Shown here in pieces: positions 8,381 through 16,529 of a stretch of DNA of 64,000 nt; the first letter of the stretch is position 1, and each line of letters opens with the position of its first letter. This DNA comes from JAJDTT01 sp965116695 (GTDB lineage: Bacteria; Acidobacteriota; UBA6911; RPQK01; JAJDTT01), in contig OZ220706.1 of NCBI GenBank assembly GCA_965116695.1, positions 620,001 through 684,000 of the forward strand, read 5' to 3'. Under the pieces are notes generated by a model. It saw nothing but the letters and a program-made list of their open reading frames with translations, made no database searches and was not told where the DNA came from. Both the position numbers and the translations under genes were made by a program.

Positions 8381-9578
8381 ACGCGCCTCCAAACTCGAAT
8401 CCGAGCCAGGCAGCCGGAACGTTGCCCGGAGGCGTTTCCTTTCCAGCGGCGCCGGCGTCCTGGCGGCCGCCCGGTTGAAGCGGACCGCTTCCGCCAGTCC
8501 CCAAGAACGATCCCCGGCCCGGAAACCTTCCATTCGGACCCGGGAAGGCGAGAATCTTCCCCGGAAGATGGAGCCTCTGGACCGGCAGATCTGGGAAGAG
8601 GAGCTCTCGGAATTCGTTCCCGCCCGGATCTTCGACGCCCATTGCCACATCTACCGGGCCGACTTCGACTTGAACTACCGGGCGTCGCTTGCCGCAAAAC
8701 AGGACTTCAAGACCGAAACCGTCTGGACCGACTGCGATATCGACACGGTGCGCCAGGTCGAAAGCGTCCTGATGCCGGGACGTCAGATCACCCGGCTGGC
8801 GTTTCCCTTCCCCTTCTACCGGTGTGACTTCCGGAAGTCGAACGAATTCACCGGCAGAGAGGTCCGGAAGGAACCCGGCTCCGCCGGCTTGATGCTGGTG
8901 GAGCCCTCCATCCCGGCGCATGAAGTGGAAGAGACGATCCTGAAGCACCACCTCCTGGGTCTGAAGCCCTACGCCAGGTATTGCTCGAACCGGGAATTCG
9001 GATGCCGGATCACCGATTTCCTTCCCGAGCACCAGATCGCCGTGGCCGACCGCTACGGACTGCTCATCATGCTCCACGTGGGCTTGAAGAAATCCTTCGC
9101 GGACCCGAGAAACGTGAGCGACATGCTCCGATTGGCCGACCGCTATCCCCGGGCCCGATGGATTCTGGCTCACAGCGCGCGTAGCTTCTCTCCGTACCCC
9201 ATCGAAAAGGCCGCCCCCGCCTTCCGCGGGCTGCCCAACGTCTGGTACGAAGTCTCTGCCGTCTGCTGCATGGAATCCTTCGACGTGCTCTTCTCGCAGG
9301 TGGACACGGACCGGATCCTCTACGGGGCCGACTCGGGTGACGTGGCCTTCTCCCGGGGCAAGATCGTCTTCTACGGTTCGAGCTGGGGCGACCTGACTCC
9401 CACCACCAATCGACTGGGGGGAGAGCTGACCTTTTACCTCTACGAGCAGTTGCGGGCCATGCGGCGGGCGGCGGTTCGACTGGGGCTGACCCAAGAACAG
9501 CTCCGGGACATCTTCTTCACCACGGGAGACCGTCTGGTGAGGTCCGTGGCCGCGTCGATGCAGGACAAATTCCTCTGA
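8337..9578 (+). CDS. Amidohydrolase-2 family (TIM-barrel metal-dependent) hydrolase with Tat signal
   Basis: 413 residues. A twin-arginine segment (ARRRFLSSGAGVLAAARL, residues 30-47) follows a basic leader, so export is likely. The barrel begins with IFDAHCHIYRAD (HxH metal ligands), then LIMLHVGLKK and WILAHSARS with further His, and ends with ILYGADSGDV providing the catalytic Asp. This pattern fits the amidohydrolase-2 family, which includes decarboxylases, lactonases and hydrolases of aromatic or sugar acids. The first ATG at 8337 lies inside the upstream SGNH gene; a later start would lose the Tat motif only beyond residue 30. The substrate is unknown. Confidence 0.75.
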   Translation: MLSPIRKEATQIPARRASKLESEPGSRNVARRRFLSSGAGVLAAARLKRTASASPQERSPARKPSIRTREGENLPRKMEPLDRQIWEEELSEFVPARIFDAHCHIYRADFDLNYRASLAAKQDFKTETVWTDCDIDTVRQVESVLMPGRQITRLAFPFPFYRCDFRKSNEFTGREVRKEPGSAGLMLVEPSIPAHEVEETILKHHLLGLKPYARYCSNREFGCRITDFLPEHQIAVADRYGLLIMLHVGLKKSFADPRNVSDMLRLADRYPRARWILAHSARSFSPYPIEKAAPAFRGLPNVWYEVSAVCCMESFDVLFSQVDTDRILYGADSGDVAFSRGKIVFYGSSWGDLTPTTNRLGGELTFYLYEQLRAMRRAAVRLGLTQEQLRDIFFTTGDRLVRSVAASMQDKFL

Positions 9579-9592
9579 GGGAGAGACATCAA

Positions 9593-11161
9593 TTGCGAAA
9601 GAAAAATATGTGCCGCCACCGGCCGGCAACGGCCGCCGTGATCTGTCTGGCCGCCGCCCTGAACCTGTTTGCCTCGCAGCACGAGCACCAGTGGACCATC
9701 CGGGGTTCCTACTCGATTCTCCCCACCGAGCCGCTGGAGATCGGCCAGGAACGCCAGCTCCTGATGGACAACCACGTGGTCGAGGATGTGCGGGCTCTTC
9801 GCCGGAAGGTCCATCAACCGGAGAAACACCCCTCCAATCCGCTCTTCTCGACCGGAACGAAGGACCTCAATCCGGACACGACGGTCACCTACGTGAGCGT
9901 TCTCCGGGATCCGGACACCGGCCTCTACCGCTTGTGGGATTCCAGCAGCGTATTGGTCGAGATCCCCAAGCCGCCCGGCTTCTACTGGTTGAGCCGCGCC
10001 CGCTACTACGAGTCCAAAGACGGCCTCCAGTGGACCGCCCCCAAGCTCGGACTGGTGGAGGTCGACGGCTCCAAGGCAAACAACGTCTTCAAAGGGGGCG
10101 ACAAGATCAGTTTCGACAGCGTGGGGGTGATCCCAACCCCTCCCAAATGGCGGGATCAGGGACGGTACCTGATGATCTACAACCTGAGTCCCGCCGGACG
10201 CGATCCCCATCCCGAATTGATCGCGGGCGGCCAGGAACTGCGGGTGGCCTTCAGTGACGACGGATACCACTGGACCGACCAGAAGGAGAACCCCATCTTC
10301 CGGGGCCAGAGCGACACCGCCAACAACCTGACCTACAACCCCGAGCGCGGCGTCGTCATGTATTACCGGCGGCCGCCCATCAACGCCGGCGAGATCCGGC
10401 GCATCGCATATTCCGAAAGCGCCGACCTGCTCAACTGGAGCCAGCCCGAGCACGTGGTGGTCCCCGATGAGTTGGACCCCTACTCCCTCTATTGCATGCC
10501 CGTCGTGCGGTACCAGGGGGTCTACCTGGGGTTCCTCCACATGTTCTACCTGCGGCCCCCCTTTCAGCGGGAGGGAGAGGTCGAGAAGAAGCTGAAGATC
10601 GACGTCCAGCTCGCCTGGAGCCGGGACGGCCGGAGCTGGGAACGCCATCCGGAACGTCCCATTTTCCTGGAGACGGGCCCTGCCGGCTCCTACGATTGGG
10701 GACGTGTCTACGTCGCCAAGGGCCTCATCGAACACGAGGACCGGGTCGATCTCTACTACACGGGACACGAGAGCCTGCACATTTCCCGCGATGTCCGGGC
10801 CGGGGACGGCCACATCTGCCTGGCGTCCTTGCGCCGGGATGGGTTCGTTTCGTTGGAGGCCGCCGATCAGGGGAGCATGTTGACCCGGCCTCTCCGGCAC
10901 CCGGGCGGCCGGCTTCGCATCAACGCCCGGACGGAAGACGGTGGCTCCGTCCGGGTGGAGGTCCGCCGCGGTGACGGAGAGCACGATGGTCTGCGGTTCG
11001 ACGAGTGGAGCCGCGACCGCTGCCGCTCATTCAGCGGCGACTCCACGAATCACCCGGTGGCCTGGGAGGGTTCCGCCGGTCCCGCCTCCCTCAAGGACCA
11101 GGCGATCCGGCTGGAATTCCACCTGGAGAAGGCGGAGCTGTTCTCCTTCTGGTTTGAATAG
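9593..11161 (+). CDS. Exported GH32-like beta-propeller protein, paralogue of 2149-3726
   Basis: 522 residues starting with TTG at 9593, which is 7 bases after GGGAGAG; the first ATG (9608) is too far from this site. A signal peptide (ATAAVICLAAALNLFA) is followed by EPLEIGQERQLLMDNHVVED, the same opening block as the paralogue. Propeller-type turns such as YYESKDGLQW, AFSDDGYHW and AWSRDGRSW recur. The C-terminus, LEFHLEKAELFSFWFE, shows the normal family ending that is disturbed in the paralogue. It sits 14 bases after the amidohydrolase gene and probably shares its message. A glycosidase or glycan-binding role is inferred from fold resemblance. Confidence 0.8.
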   Translation: MRKKNMCRHRPATAAVICLAAALNLFASQHEHQWTIRGSYSILPTEPLEIGQERQLLMDNHVVEDVRALRRKVHQPEKHPSNPLFSTGTKDLNPDTTVTYVSVLRDPDTGLYRLWDSSSVLVEIPKPPGFYWLSRARYYESKDGLQWTAPKLGLVEVDGSKANNVFKGGDKISFDSVGVIPTPPKWRDQGRYLMIYNLSPAGRDPHPELIAGGQELRVAFSDDGYHWTDQKENPIFRGQSDTANNLTYNPERGVVMYYRRPPINAGEIRRIAYSESADLLNWSQPEHVVVPDELDPYSLYCMPVVRYQGVYLGFLHMFYLRPPFQREGEVEKKLKIDVQLAWSRDGRSWERHPERPIFLETGPAGSYDWGRVYVAKGLIEHEDRVDLYYTGHESLHISRDVRAGDGHICLASLRRDGFVSLEAADQGSMLTRPLRHPGGRLRINARTEDGGSVRVEVRRGDGEHDGLRFDEWSRDRCRSFSGDSTNHPVAWEGSAGPASLKDQAIRLEFHLEKAELFSFWFE

Positions 11162-11179
11162 AGGAAGCTGGAGATCTGA

Positions 11180-12901
11180 TCAGGCTTGACTTTCGGCTTC
11201 GAACCGCACCCAGAGCTGGGCGTTCACCAGTTGGAGCGGCCCGCCCGTCTTGAACGGATCGCTGCTGGACGCCACCAGTAGCTCCAGTTCGTTGTCCCCC
11301 AGTTTCAGTGGAGGGGCGGCCAGGAGATACGTCACCTGGTGTGCCTGGAAGTGATAGTGGCTGTGGGGGGACACGGTTCCGTCCGCTTCGTGGCGATGCT
11401 GGTGCGCATGGGCGTACCCGATCCGGACGGCGTCTCCCGCACCTGCGGATTCCCCGTTGACGGTCAGCTCCAGCCCGCCTTCCTGCAGGTGTCCGTGCAC
11501 CGTCAGTTCCAGCCGTAGTTCCTGGAGGGTGCCGTCTTTCGCGGCGGCCTGCACGTCGTCTCCCAGCGGCAGCGGGAAGCCTGCGCTACGGCCGGGCGTC
11601 AGGTGCAGCGGCAGAGGGGGCTCGACCGTAACGTGCTTGTAGTGGATGAACACCGAGCTGTCCACGCAATAGAGCTTGTCCTTGCCTTCCAGCGTTCCAG
11701 CCTCGCCCACGTCGTTCAGACAGGCATAGACGCGATTGCGAACTGCGGCGAGCTCCTCCGGGGTATCCACGGAATAGGGATCGAACGGAGTCGCCAGATT
11801 CCAGAAATGGATGCCGTCGACGCCGGCCCGGCGCCAGCGGGAAGCCAGCGCCCGGTTCCCTTCCCGGCACCAGGCCGGATCGCAGCTCCATGGCTTCTGG
11901 TTGATGCAGGGGTAGACCCGCACGTCGTGTGCATGGGCCGTTTGAACGAATCGTTCCACATCCAGAGTGCTCGAGGCGTATCCGCCACCGGCGATGATCA
12001 GGTCCACCAGGTCGTTGGCCATCCAGGCCTCCACGTCCATGCCCAGGTGGACCGCCTGTTCGAAGGTGTCGGGGACCCGGGCCGACAGCAGCAGGGGCCT
12101 TCCTCGCTTTGCCGCGGCGGCGTCGGCCATCTTCCGAATCCGGGCCATGAAGCCGGTCATGATCGCTGTCTCTTCCGGAGTCGCGGCCTCGCCCCGCATG
12201 CAGCGGCTGAAGAACATGGGATGCCGGAAGTAGTCCATCTCGAATCCGTCCACGTCGAACCCCTCGCAGACCTCCCGGACGATGGTGAACTGGCGGTCCC
12301 GGGCCGCTTCGTGGGTGAAGTCGTAGGCCGTCACGTACAACTGCAGATGCTGGAGCGTCCCTTCCGTGTCCACCAGCAACTCGGGGTGCTGGCTCTTGAA
12401 GGGGTGCATGAGGTTTCTCATGATGCTGTCGTGGCAGTCGTTCATGCTCATGTGGGCGAAGGCTTCCATCCCGTTTTCGTGGGCGAAGTCGATGACCAAC
12501 TGCAGCGGGTCGTGTCCCGCGTCCACCAGCGCCTTGTGGTTTCGGGCCCAAACCTGGTCGGTGACCGAAGTCCCCCCGGCCGCGGCGTAGAGCCTTTTCC
12601 GAGCCTTGCTGATGTAGGCTGGACTGTGGGCGTAGACGGCGTAAGTGATGGCGTCGACCTGCGTCCCCACCAGCGGCTTCAGCCGGGGCGCCAGGAATCC
12701 CTCGGGTGTGTCGCTCCCTGCGTGGGAGAGACCGTAGTTGTCGTCCACAAAGATGATTCGCCGCCGCCGCCGAGCCGCCTCCAACCGTTCCAGCTTCGCT
12801 TGGGACGGGCCGGGAATCTCCTCGCCTCCACTGCACCCGGCAGCCCATCCTGCGGCGCCGCCGATGACGGCGGCAATTGCTTCCCTGCGTGTGAGGTTCA
12901 T
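11180..12901 (-). CDS. GHL10-like putative glycosidase (TIM barrel), Tat/lipoprotein signal
   Basis: 573 residues; ATG preceded by GGGAGGG. The N-terminus has both a twin arginine (LTRREAIAA) and a lipobox-like AAGC at residues 20-23, so it is probably a Tat-exported lipoprotein. The body resembles the family-10-like glycosyl hydrolase (GHL10/DUF) barrels: FVDDNYGLSHAG, EGFDVDGFEMDYFRHP with acidic residues in the expected active-site strand, and AGVDGIHFWNLATPFDP. The last about 150 residues form a beta-rich accessory domain with a His-rich loop (GYAHAHQHRHEADG). It is convergent with the propeller gene, 18 bases apart. Confidence 0.72.
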   Translation of the reverse strand: MNLTRREAIAAVIGGAAGWAAGCSGGEEIPGPSQAKLERLEAARRRRRIIFVDDNYGLSHAGSDTPEGFLAPRLKPLVGTQVDAITYAVYAHSPAYISKARKRLYAAAGGTSVTDQVWARNHKALVDAGHDPLQLVIDFAHENGMEAFAHMSMNDCHDSIMRNLMHPFKSQHPELLVDTEGTLQHLQLYVTAYDFTHEAARDRQFTIVREVCEGFDVDGFEMDYFRHPMFFSRCMRGEAATPEETAIMTGFMARIRKMADAAAAKRGRPLLLSARVPDTFEQAVHLGMDVEAWMANDLVDLIIAGGGYASSTLDVERFVQTAHAHDVRVYPCINQKPWSCDPAWCREGNRALASRWRRAGVDGIHFWNLATPFDPYSVDTPEELAAVRNRVYACLNDVGEAGTLEGKDKLYCVDSSVFIHYKHVTVEPPLPLHLTPGRSAGFPLPLGDDVQAAAKDGTLQELRLELTVHGHLQEGGLELTVNGESAGAGDAVRIGYAHAHQHRHEADGTVSPHSHYHFQAHQVTYLLAAPPLKLGDNELELLVASSSDPFKTGGPLQLVNAQLWVRFEAESQA

Positions 12902-12976
12902 GACACCCTCCCGGAGTCTGCAAGCGGTCGACGTACAGCAGCCCAGGCCCGATTCAAACCATGCACTTGATGTCCC

Positions 12977-14578
12977 CTATCGCTCAGGATCGGAGATCCG
13001 ACTCCATACTTCGTCCATCGCCTGGTGGAACGCGGTTGCATCCAATTCCCCGATCGAACTCGCCCTTTTCGTCATATTGAACAGAGACGCCAAGGTCTCT
13101 TCCCGCAGCCGGTGCCGGCGAGCCTGGAGGACGTCTACCACCTCATCCTTCCTCGTGGAGTCGAGATCCATGCCTGCGACTCCTTTCAACTTCTCCTTCA
13201 GATTGATCAGCTTTCGCTGTCGACAATATGCATTGTTCATGAAGTCGAACAAGAAGTCTCGTCCGGGCCGGGATTGGTTGATGACCCCGAGTTGATAGTA
13301 CGCATCGCACAACTCGGTGCCGCTGTCCACGACTTTGAGAAACTCGGAACGAGCCAGGCCCAGCTCCCCCATCTCCACGTGGAGAATACCGGACAGATAC
13401 AGTGCCGCTTCGGAACGCGGCAAGTCGGCCAAGGCCCGGTCGACCCATTTCCTCGCCTTTTCCGGTGATCCGATTGCGTCATGATTCCTGGCCTTCCAGT
13501 AGCAGGTCCGGGCTCGAAAGCTCCTTCCGGATTCCTGGGGGATCGCCATCCACACGGCCGGCTCCAACTCCAACAGGCGGTCCAGGGAGCGTTGCGATGT
13601 CTCGTAACGTCCCAGCAGGTGAAGAGCCACGCCGTGGCCGAACAGGGCGGAAATGTTTTGGGGATCCCAGGTCAGAGCGTCCTCGAAATATTGGAGAGCC
13701 CGTTCGTAGAGATATAAGGACCGCAGGTGAAACTCTCCCAGCGCCACCATGGCCCGCGTGTACTCGGGGACGAGGCCTATGGCTTCGGTCATCGAGTCGA
13801 TGGCTTCCGCATATCTGGCCTCCTCCAGCATCCGGCTTCCCCGGTAGAGCAACAGCTCTGCGAAACCGGGATGCAGGTCGACATGATCCGCGATTTTTTC
13901 AAGGCGGTTGTTCTTCCAGGCCAGGTAAAGCGTTAGCGGAGAAGATCTGTCCGGATCCAGAACCTCAAGTGGATTCTTGTCGGCCCGTGCAGCCTCTTTG
14001 TCTTGGTCTGTGAGGAGAAATCGGAGATAGGCCGCGAGCAATGGGCTCTGAACCGGTATATCCCGGTCCCAATATGAACTTGGCATCCGGTCCTTGCCGG
14101 TGGGCATGGAGTGGCGCTGCCGCAATCGCTCTTGCGCCGACCGGCAAAGGACCTCGTGAAAGGAGGTGGTTCCTCGGGAACAGAGCGCAGAGAGCCTCTT
14201 GATCTGGAAGGGTCCGTAAATCCCCTCCTCGGCTTGCCGCGCCAGAATGAGGAATTGAGTCGCGAGCAACTTGTCCAGGAGCATCGGGTCCGGAGAGTTC
14301 CGGTAGGCTTCCTCGTAGCTCGCTTCGGTCTTTCGCCACCCGTAAAGATGGGGTGCGGAGGGTGGACTCGACTCGGCTACGGAACCCTTATCTTGATTGG
14401 TCGAGAGACGGGGCTGATCCGTTCGAGTCAGCCCAGGTCGTTTTGAACTGCACGCTGTAATCAGGATCAGACAAAAAACCACGCCAACGAGGACGGTCCT
14501 GGAGAGAGGCCACAGTGTATGGCCAATGCGAACCGGCGGCCGATTCCGAATCTCCACCCAATATTCCACAGAAGCCAC
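12977..14578 (-). CDS. TPR-repeat lipoprotein of unknown role
   Basis: 533 residues. The N-terminus contains a hydrophobic segment ending in a lipobox (LVGVVFCLILITAC, Cys at about residue 43), implying attachment to a membrane. From about residue 240 to 440 there are several TPR-like helix pairs (for example YAEAIDSMTEAIGLVPEY, YLYERALQYFEDALTWDP, GRYETSQRSLDRLLELEP). The GTG start at 14578 is the frame's first start; in-frame GTGs at 14569 and 14557 are alternatives and none has a clear ribosome site. TPRs usually mediate protein-protein contacts. I do not recognise a specific family. Confidence 0.65.
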   Translation of the reverse strand: MASVEYWVEIRNRPPVRIGHTLWPLSRTVLVGVVFCLILITACSSKRPGLTRTDQPRLSTNQDKGSVAESSPPSAPHLYGWRKTEASYEEAYRNSPDPMLLDKLLATQFLILARQAEEGIYGPFQIKRLSALCSRGTTSFHEVLCRSAQERLRQRHSMPTGKDRMPSSYWDRDIPVQSPLLAAYLRFLLTDQDKEAARADKNPLEVLDPDRSSPLTLYLAWKNNRLEKIADHVDLHPGFAELLLYRGSRMLEEARYAEAIDSMTEAIGLVPEYTRAMVALGEFHLRSLYLYERALQYFEDALTWDPQNISALFGHGVALHLLGRYETSQRSLDRLLELEPAVWMAIPQESGRSFRARTCYWKARNHDAIGSPEKARKWVDRALADLPRSEAALYLSGILHVEMGELGLARSEFLKVVDSGTELCDAYYQLGVINQSRPGRDFLFDFMNNAYCRQRKLINLKEKLKGVAGMDLDSTRKDEVVDVLQARRHRLREETLASLFNMTKRASSIGELDATAFHQAMDEVWSRISDPER

Positions 14579-14666
14579 AGAATTAACGAATGCACCCGAA
14601 TCAACGTCGAAGGCCGGAGTCCTCTATGGGTCCCTGAATATATGATGGATCTGAAGGGGCCTTGGG

Positions 14667-15926
14667 TCACTTCCGGGTGTCTTGTCGACCCAGAACCGAC
14701 TCTATTTTCGAAGCCAGTTCCTCCAGCTTCGACCCGCCGCTGCCCGCGTATTGGATTTCACCCAGATTGTCCACCAGCACGTACAGTGGAATCGCCATCC
14801 GGATTTCCTGCATGCTGCCGAAGGTTCTCCAGAGGGGATCCGAACTACCCTTCCCGTTCATGACCTGTGGCCACGTCAGATTGTATTGCCTGATCATCTC
14901 TTTCGCTCTTGCCGTGTTCTTCTCGGTGTCGACGTTGACGGCGATCACCTGGACTCGACTGTTATGCTTCCGGTCAAGTTCCTGCAGAATCGGAAACTTC
15001 GCCACGCAGGGTTTGCACCACGAGGCCCAGAACTCCAACAGGTAAGGTTCTCCTTCCAGATTGTCCGAGGTGATCGTGTCTCCGGCTGTTGTCCGGGCCT
15101 TGAATGGAGGCACTTGATCTCCGATCTTCGGAATTCGATCCAGGGTCTTCACGAACTTGACGAAGGAGGCGTCTCGCCCGAGTTCGTCGATCAAGAACGT
15201 TTCACCACAGATTTCAATGATCTGATCACCCTTCAGCCATTCGTCTCGTCCCCAGATTTTGCCGTCGCCGTTCCTGTCGATCCCGATCGTGGTGCCGCCG
15301 CCGAAATCGGTTGGGTCGAAGACGCCATCTCCGTCCAGATCCAGAACCCCAAAAAACCTCTCGCAATCCCCGTAACGAAATGTTCCTTCAGCTCGATAGC
15401 TCGGCTTCCATCCGAACGAGTACCCGGCTTGCCCGTTCTTGCCGGTCCAGACGTCATAGGACAAGTCGTATTCCAGTTCCTGCGGGCCGGCCGGCCAAGC
15501 TCGAACCACCCGCACGCGGATGGGAGATTCCTGCGTCAGAGTCCGTTCCGTTTCTTCCAGCAGGTCTTCATCTCCGTCCGAGTCGACCCGAACCAAGTAC
15601 CCGGATTCTCGTCCGGGCGCCTTACGGAACGTAACGATCGTATTCCAAGGCGCGAAGCCGACCATGTCGGCAAAGGCGTACCGGGGTTTCAGTCCTTTGC
15701 CGGCTTCGACATCCACGTAGCCCACAGTGGCCGATTGTTTATAGTCCGGGTTGATCTCCAAGGAGACGGTGAACTCGGTCGGCCCAACAAAGACCCCCTT
15801 AAGCAGTGCCTCGCCCTGCGCGGCTTCTGCGGCCGGCGGCGCTGCCGCCAGTACGGAACCTCCCACGAAAGCGCTCAGGAGGAGCAGGAAGGCGCCGGTG
15901 ATGGATCTACAGGCTCCGGATTGCAT
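14667..15926 (-). CDS. Exported TlpA-like thioredoxin with calcium-loop insert
   Basis: 419 residues; AAGGAGG lies 8 bases before the ATG. A signal peptide covers about residues 1-28. Residues 268-415 are a TlpA/ResA-type thioredoxin domain with active site WCKPC (303-307) and the cis-Pro in MAIPLYVLVD. The N-terminal half is unlike ordinary TlpA: it contains DxDxDG loops at 115-121 (DSDGDED), 196-207 (DLDGDGVFDPTD) and 217-229 (DRNGDGKIWGRDE), similar to EF-hand or dockerin calcium loops. The predicted role is periplasmic disulfide reduction or electron transfer, perhaps calcium-controlled. It starts 33 bases downstream of decayed gene fragments. Confidence 0.8.
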   Translation of the reverse strand: MQSGACRSITGAFLLLLSAFVGGSVLAAAPPAAEAAQGEALLKGVFVGPTEFTVSLEINPDYKQSATVGYVDVEAGKGLKPRYAFADMVGFAPWNTIVTFRKAPGRESGYLVRVDSDGDEDLLEETERTLTQESPIRVRVVRAWPAGPQELEYDLSYDVWTGKNGQAGYSFGWKPSYRAEGTFRYGDCERFFGVLDLDGDGVFDPTDFGGGTTIGIDRNGDGKIWGRDEWLKGDQIIEICGETFLIDELGRDASFVKFVKTLDRIPKIGDQVPPFKARTTAGDTITSDNLEGEPYLLEFWASWCKPCVAKFPILQELDRKHNSRVQVIAVNVDTEKNTARAKEMIRQYNLTWPQVMNGKGSSDPLWRTFGSMQEIRMAIPLYVLVDNLGEIQYAGSGGSKLEELASKIESVLGRQDTRK

Positions 15927-15959
15927 GGTTTCGACCTCCTTGGGTGACTACCGGGAACC

Positions 15960-16093
15960 CTATTCCAACTCGCCGATGTCGAAACGATGGAAGCTGATCT
16001 CGCCGTATCGGACTCCCTCCTTCCGGGAGGTCTCCGCCAGGAGTCCGAACCGGACCTGCCCGACCGAAGGCTCTCGAACCGCCGCGGGTAGAC
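15960..16093 (-). pseudogene. C-terminal remnant of an unidentified protein
   Basis: The minus-strand frame ending with the TAG at 15962-15960 reads a coherent-looking C-terminus (RFGLLAETSRKEGVRYG, then a beta-strand-like end and the final residues DIGELE). The frame is closed by a TGA at about 16094-16096, giving only about 43 residues and no start. The sequence style suits the end of a beta-sandwich domain, such as exported lectin-like or DUF1080-type proteins, but I cannot name the family. It overlaps the TOTE-like fragment in another frame, so the true junction lies somewhere in 16049-16093. Confidence 0.4.
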
Positions 16094-16168
16094 GTCTTCA
16101 CGGCCTCGAAAGAGCGACCGAAAGAGAGCGATCTTGCTTTCCGGCGTGGACCGGCGATGCACGATCAT
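16049..16168 (-). pseudogene. Relic of a TOTE conflict-system primase-helicase N-terminus
   Basis: From an ATG at 16168 the minus strand encodes LFRSLFRGREDVYPRRFES within a 40-residue stretch. This block matches, from memory, the conserved opening of the archaeo-eukaryotic-primase-type domain in TOTE conflict systems and related DEAD/DEAH helicases ('KIALFRSLFRGREDVYPRRFES...GKSGY'). In complete proteins a Cys-rich region and many hundreds of residues follow; here the similarity stops after about residue 40 (RSGRSG) and the frame becomes low-complexity Arg/Ser/Pro. No helicase, nuclease or other TOTE gene is next to it, so this is a fragment left by deletion or recombination. Confidence 0.55.
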
Positions 16169-16529
16169 GGCATCCGCAAGGTCACGACCTCCGACTCCCG
16201 TAGCATCAGAGACTTCGAACCTGGGAGTGTCGACGATGGAGCGGACTCGTTCCATTTCCTGTTAAAGGGCGTTCGTCTTGCGCAGACAGCGCAGAACTGG
16301 CGGTTTATGTTCCGGACCGCTACAGACCCTCCAGTTTTACACGCCTTTACCGGAAGCGGCATCACTCGAAAAGGCACATTCGATGTCCGGGAAGATGGCT
16401 GCAATCGTAGTTGATGAAAACGATTATAGACCAGATCGCCGGACCCGTCCGCTTGTAGAACCAGAGAGTCAGTGGCAGACTTGGAGTGCAAACGGCGCGG
16501 CTGCGCCGACCGGAACAGGAGGAGATAAG
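16169..16529. other. Region without an intact gene
   Basis: Between the TOTE-like fragment and the PhoX-like start I see no supported gene. Open frames exist on both strands but show no family resemblance, signal or ribosome site. On the minus strand TATAAT occurs at about 16422-16427 without a convincing -35. An AGGAGGAG ribosome site at 16516-16523 belongs to the next gene. Confidence 0.5.
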
